From Thermoplasmata archaeon (GTDB taxonomy: Archaea > Thermoplasmatota > Thermoplasmata > UBA10834): DNA of 8,342 nucleotides. Location of the stretch: contig JALHSX010000339.1 in assembly GCA_022865445.1 (NCBI GenBank), forward strand, positions 1 through 8,342. Direction: 5' to 3'. The notes under the pieces were generated by a model that saw only the letters and a program-made list of their open reading frames with translations, did no database searches and was not told the origin of the DNA. Positions 6,273-8,342 of the stretch are shown one piece after another; the first letter of the stretch is position 1; each line of letters starts with the position of its first letter. Both the position numbers and the translations under genes were made by a program.

Positions 6273-7435
6273 TACCGGGCACCTCCTCTGTCGATTGCAG
6301 CGCGGTCCAGAAGGACGGACAGTTCGAGCACTTCCATTCGCGAGCCTATGCTTTGGGCAGCCGTTCTGAGAGTCTGCACGCAGAATGGACATGTGGTCAC
6401 AAGGACATCGGCTCCTGTCTTCTCAGCCTCGACGATCCTTCTGACGGCAGCCTTCATCGATACTTCGGGATATGCGGTCTTGACTCCGGCACCTCCGCCG
6501 CAGCATCTGGACTTCTCCCTGGTGTTCTTCATCTCCGTCAGTTTGACACCTGGGATCGACTCGAGTATCTTTCGGGGTGGGTCGTAGACCTCGGTGTGCC
6601 TTCCAAGGTGGCATGGGTCGTGGTAGGTCGCCTTGATAGGTGTGTTCTTCAGCTTCAATCGACCAGAAGTCAGAAGTCTTGACAGGTATTCCGTCGAATG
6701 TAGGATCTCGATGTCTCTGCCAAGGCCTGGGTAGTCCTGCTTCAGCGTCTTGTAGCAGCCCGAGCACGCCGTCACTATTCGTTTGGCCCCTGTTTCCCTT
6801 AACCGCTTCTCGTTCTCCTTGCGAAGCTTCTCGAAGAGCTTGGAGTTGCCCACGCGCTTCACGGTGGAGCCACAGCAGACTTCGTCCTCCAGGAGAAGGC
6901 CATAGTCCTCGCCCGCAAGCTCCATCAAGTGAGCAAGGGCGACGGGGCCCTCCTGAAGAGATCTATCTAGAGCGAACGTGCAGCCCACATAGAACAGGGT
7001 CCCGGTCTTGCCGGGGACCACACGCCTTCCCTTCAAGCCCTTCGCCCATCTCTTCCTGGCTGTCTTCGGCTCCTGCCACGGGTTGCCGTAGTTCTCAAGA
7101 CTCTTGATCATCAACGCATGCCCAGGCAGATATGGAAGCCCTCTATCGACGAGATACTTCCTGAAAGTTTCGGTGGCTTCTGCGTTCTTGAGATGTGCCG
7201 TGCACGAGAACTCATCCCTACGACAAAGCAAGCACGAGTATGCGATCCGAACGGCCCTCTCATCCGGCTGGAGAACGCCGTTGACCAACGCTCGGATGAG
7301 AACGTTTCTTCCCTTCGGCGATATCGTCTCCTCGAGGAGTTCGGAATACATCGGGCATTCGTCTTTGCAGCAGCCGCATCTGCACTTGACGCACGCCTCC
7401 GCTACCTCGATCATCTCCGCAATCTCAGTGTCCAT
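6272..7435 (-). CDS. CCG-domain (Fe-S)-binding oxidoreductase, GlcF / HdrD-like
   Basis: This is the electron-transfer partner of the flavoprotein encoded next. It has 387 residues from ATG 7435. The N-terminal ferredoxin-like region has a cysteine-rich first motif (C15, C18, C20, C22, C23, C27-P), the SPKGR element, and a second motif C68-x2-C71-x2-D74-x3-C78 in which the usual third cysteine is aspartate. Two complete CCG (Cys_rich) domains follow: C152, C187-C188, C224-x2-C227; and C275 (HDPCHLGRH), C311-C312-GGG, C349-x2-C352. Such domains in HdrB/HdrD, GlcF and LldE/LutA bind unusual clusters and connect to quinones, thiol-disulfides or other carriers. It has no membrane segment. It is first in the operon and ends in TAATG. 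ATG 7444 and GTG 7447 are possible starts, but the Shine-Dalgarno AGGTGAT (7449-7443) favours 7435. Whether the true electron acceptor is quinone, CoM/CoB or ferredoxin cannot be said. Confidence 0.94.
   Translation of the reverse strand: MDTEIAEMIEVAEACVKCRCGCCKDECPMYSELLEETISPKGRNVLIRALVNGVLQPDERAVRIAYSCLLCRRDEFSCTAHLKNAEATETFRKYLVDRGLPYLPGHALMIKSLENYGNPWQEPKTARKRWAKGLKGRRVVPGKTGTLFYVGCTFALDRSLQEGPVALAHLMELAGEDYGLLLEDEVCCGSTVKRVGNSKLFEKLRKENEKRLRETGAKRIVTACSGCYKTLKQDYPGLGRDIEILHSTEYLSRLLTSGRLKLKNTPIKATYHDPCHLGRHTEVYDPPRKILESIPGVKLTEMKNTREKSRCCGGGAGVKTAYPEVSMKAAVRRIVEAEKTGADVLVTTCPFCVQTLRTAAQSIGSRMEVLELSVLLDRAAIDRGGAR
6280..6288 (-). promoter_or_regulatory. Strong Shine-Dalgarno fixing the FAD oxidoreductase start
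   Basis: The minus strand reads GAGGAGGTG, seven bases before ATG 6272. It lies inside the end of the Fe-S gene and rules out the longer reading that would start at 6392. Confidence 0.8.
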
Positions 7436-7442
7436 GACACGC

Positions 7443-7449
7443 ATCACCT
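7443..7449 (-). promoter_or_regulatory. Shine-Dalgarno for the Fe-S protein
   Basis: The minus strand reads AGGTGAT, matching the 3' end of the AGGAGGTGAT consensus, with 7 bases to ATG 7435. It overlaps the alternative starts GTG 7447 and ATG 7444, making them unlikely. Confidence 0.55.
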
Positions 7450-7490
7450 GAGGGACTATGACTGCCGAACGCTAGACCGTGATTGAGAGC

Positions 7491-7500
7491 GTTGTATTTG
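7491..7500 (-). promoter_or_regulatory. Weak TATA-like element upstream of the redox operon
   Basis: The minus strand reads CAAATACAAC, about 60 bases before ATG 7435. A start about 25 bases downstream would give a leader near 30 bases, compatible with the Shine-Dalgarno there. It is the most A/T-rich patch on this side of the divergent gap, but it is a poor match to a TATA consensus. Confidence 0.25.
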
Positions 7501-7507
7501 ACCGTTG

Positions 7508-7524
7508 GCAGGGTCCCTACCTGC
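7508..7524. promoter_or_regulatory. Small dyad in the divergent intergenic region
   Basis: GCAGG and CCTGC are inverted arms flanking a 7-base centre that itself carries AGGG-T-CCCT. It lies between the divergent redox operon and methyltransferase, upstream of both start codons, so it could be an operator. Arms of only five bases may occur by chance. Confidence 0.2.
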
Positions 7525-7582
7525 ACTGGCCTTATCCGGGGGGGAGCAGCAAAAAGTAGATTCGGCCGGAGTGCATCTCCAC

Positions 7583-7593
7583 CCCAAATTGGG
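7583..7593. promoter_or_regulatory. Dyad abutting the methyltransferase ribosome-binding site
   Basis: CCCAA-A-TTGGG is a five-base inverted repeat around one base. Its right arm overlaps the GGGAGTGA ribosome-binding stretch (7591-7598) of the gene starting at 7603. The one-base centre rules out an RNA hairpin, so if it functions it would be a protein-binding site. I see no convincing TATA box for this gene. Confidence 0.2.
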
Positions 7594-7602
7594 AGTGAAG
7601 GA

Positions 7603-8342
7603 ATGGCCAGGGGAAGGTTGGCATTTCTGAAGAACGACGAAATCAGAAGAATCCACGAGACCTCACTGAGAGTGCTCGGAGAAGTCGGGATCGTTGTCCA
7701 CAGCGAGAACGTGGGAAAGATGCTGATTGCTGCAGGTGCGGAAGCCTCGAAAAGCGAGAGGCGGATCCTGATTCCTGACAGCCTTGTGAAGGCATCCCTT
7801 ATGAGCGCTCCGAAGTCTGTTCTCCTCGCGGCCAGGGACAAGTCGCGGGACATCAGAATCCCTGCGGGGGACAGGATCCGTGTGTCCAACGGAGGAGAAG
7901 GAGTCTACGTCAAGGACCTGCTCACTGGCGAATCGCGACCATCGACTCTTCGGGACTTGCAGGATTTCATGGTGTTGGCAGAAGCACTCCCCCAAGTGGA
8001 CTTTTGCTGGGGGATGGTCGGCGCATTGGACCAACCCACGCATCTCAAGAACATCGCGGAGCTAAAGGCGTGCATCGAGCACACCACCAAGCATTTCCAA
8101 GGCGGAGCTTCCAGCGCAGAGGAGGCAAGGAAGATGGTCGAACTCGCGTCCATCATAGCTGGAAACCGCGAAGAGCTCAGCAAGAGACCTTTCATCTCCG
8201 CCGTTCAGTGTCCAATATCGCCCCTCGCTTTCGAGAGCGGACTTGCCGAGGCGCAGGTCGAGTTCGCACGAAATGGAATTCCCGTGGTCGCGATGGTGGC
8301 CTCTGTTGTCGGCCTGACTTCTCCTGTCACCCTTGCAGGCTC
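7603..8342 (+). CDS. MttB-superfamily (trimethylamine/betaine-type) methyltransferase, 3' partial
   Basis: The frame is open from ATG 7603 to the window end, giving 246 residues that match the MttB superfamily (COG5598). These TIM-barrel enzymes transfer a methyl group from a quaternary or tertiary amine to a cognate corrinoid protein. Family landmarks in order: EIRRIHETSLRVLGEVGI (13-30), an IPDSLVKASLMSAPKS stretch (57-72), the TGESRPSTLRDLQDF segment (108-122), TTKHFQGG (160-167), CPISPLAFESGL (204-215), ARNGIPVV (222-229) and LTSPVTLAG (238-246). GGAGTGA lies 4 bases before the ATG. The pyrrolysine position of true MttB is near residue 334 and falls beyond the window, so a Pyl enzyme cannot be told from a non-Pyl MtgB-type enzyme; no in-frame TAG occurs in the visible part. 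It is divergent from the redox operon. The substrate is unknown. Confidence 0.92.
   Translation, partial: MARGRLAFLKNDEIRRIHETSLRVLGEVGIVVHSENVGKMLIAAGAEASKSERRILIPDSLVKASLMSAPKSVLLAARDKSRDIRIPAGDRIRVSNGGEGVYVKDLLTGESRPSTLRDLQDFMVLAEALPQVDFCWGMVGALDQPTHLKNIAELKACIEHTTKHFQGGASSAEEARKMVELASIIAGNREELSKRPFISAVQCPISPLAFESGLAEAQVEFARNGIPVVAMVASVVGLTSPVTLAG

Noticed and set aside
6273..6392. 40-residue N-terminal extension of the FAD oxidoreductase reading from an ATG at 6392
   Set aside because: It lies wholly over the Fe-S gene in another frame, has no resemblance to GlcD proteins, and ATG 6272 has a strong Shine-Dalgarno and coupled TAATG.
5853..6587. Plus-strand open frame (244 codons) crossing the FAD/Fe-S junction
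   Set aside because: It is antisense to two confident genes and has no motif or ribosome-binding site I can support.
6998..7019. GC-rich inverted repeat (GGTCCCGG / CCGGGGACC) within the Fe-S gene
   Set aside because: It is imperfect, has no T-run, and lies in codons for a Pro-Gly-Lys-Thr-Gly linker; it is best explained as a coding coincidence, not a terminator.
7448..7602. Possible tRNA or structured RNA in the divergent intergenic region
   Set aside because: No cloverleaf, T-loop GGTTCRAAT-type motif or long stem is visible; only short dyads.
7425..7889. Minus-strand open frame over the divergent region and methyltransferase start
   Set aside because: The plus strand here encodes a clear MttB-family N-terminus; the minus frame is low in recognisable features and also overlaps the Fe-S gene start.

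Overview
The window is 8.3 kb of tightly packed, moderately GC-rich DNA that reads as archaeal. The evidence is an archaeal-type RqcH/NFACT protein, Shine-Dalgarno (SD) sequences close to AGGAGGTGAT, a short-leader gene with an archaeal-style TATA element, and an MttB-superfamily methyltransferase beside a GlcD/HdrD-like redox pair. A Thermoplasmatota-like or other methyl-metabolising archaeal lineage is my guess. I cannot place it further from sequence alone. I see no insertion sequence, tRNA, rRNA, CRISPR array or phage gene, and no gap over 300 bases lacks a gene.

Layout, left to right. (1) Positions 1-1633, plus strand: the 3' four-fifths or so of rqcH, the ribosome-associated quality-control factor. 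Its start lies outside the window. (2) 1623-2465, minus: nfo, endonuclease IV, starting at TTG and overlapping the end of rqcH tail to tail by 11 bases. (3) 2509-4422, minus: a two-domain protein joining an acetyl-CoA hydrolase/CoA-transferase to a Pat-like GNAT acetyltransferase. It has its own TATA-like promoter and probably carries nfo as the second gene of the transcript. (4) 4558-7435, minus: a translationally coupled three-gene operon. It encodes a CCG-domain iron-sulfur protein, a GlcD/D-lactate dehydrogenase-type FAD oxidoreductase, and an unrecognised 102-residue protein. (5) 7603-end, plus: the 5' part of an MttB-superfamily methyltransferase, running off the window and divergent from the redox operon across a 167-base intergenic region with two small dyads.

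How they may work together. Genes 1 and 2 are housekeeping (nascent-chain tailing; abasic-site repair). The FAD and Fe-S proteins form a 2-hydroxyacid oxidase-type pair: the flavoprotein oxidises a hydroxyacid such as lactate or glycolate and the Fe-S protein passes electrons to a quinone, a thiol/disulfide or another carrier. The small third protein is the best candidate for something undescribed. The divergent methyltransferase may be co-regulated with this operon, but nothing visible proves a shared pathway. The CoA-transferase-GNAT fusion suggests coupling of acyl-CoA/carboxylate exchange with protein or small-molecule acetylation.
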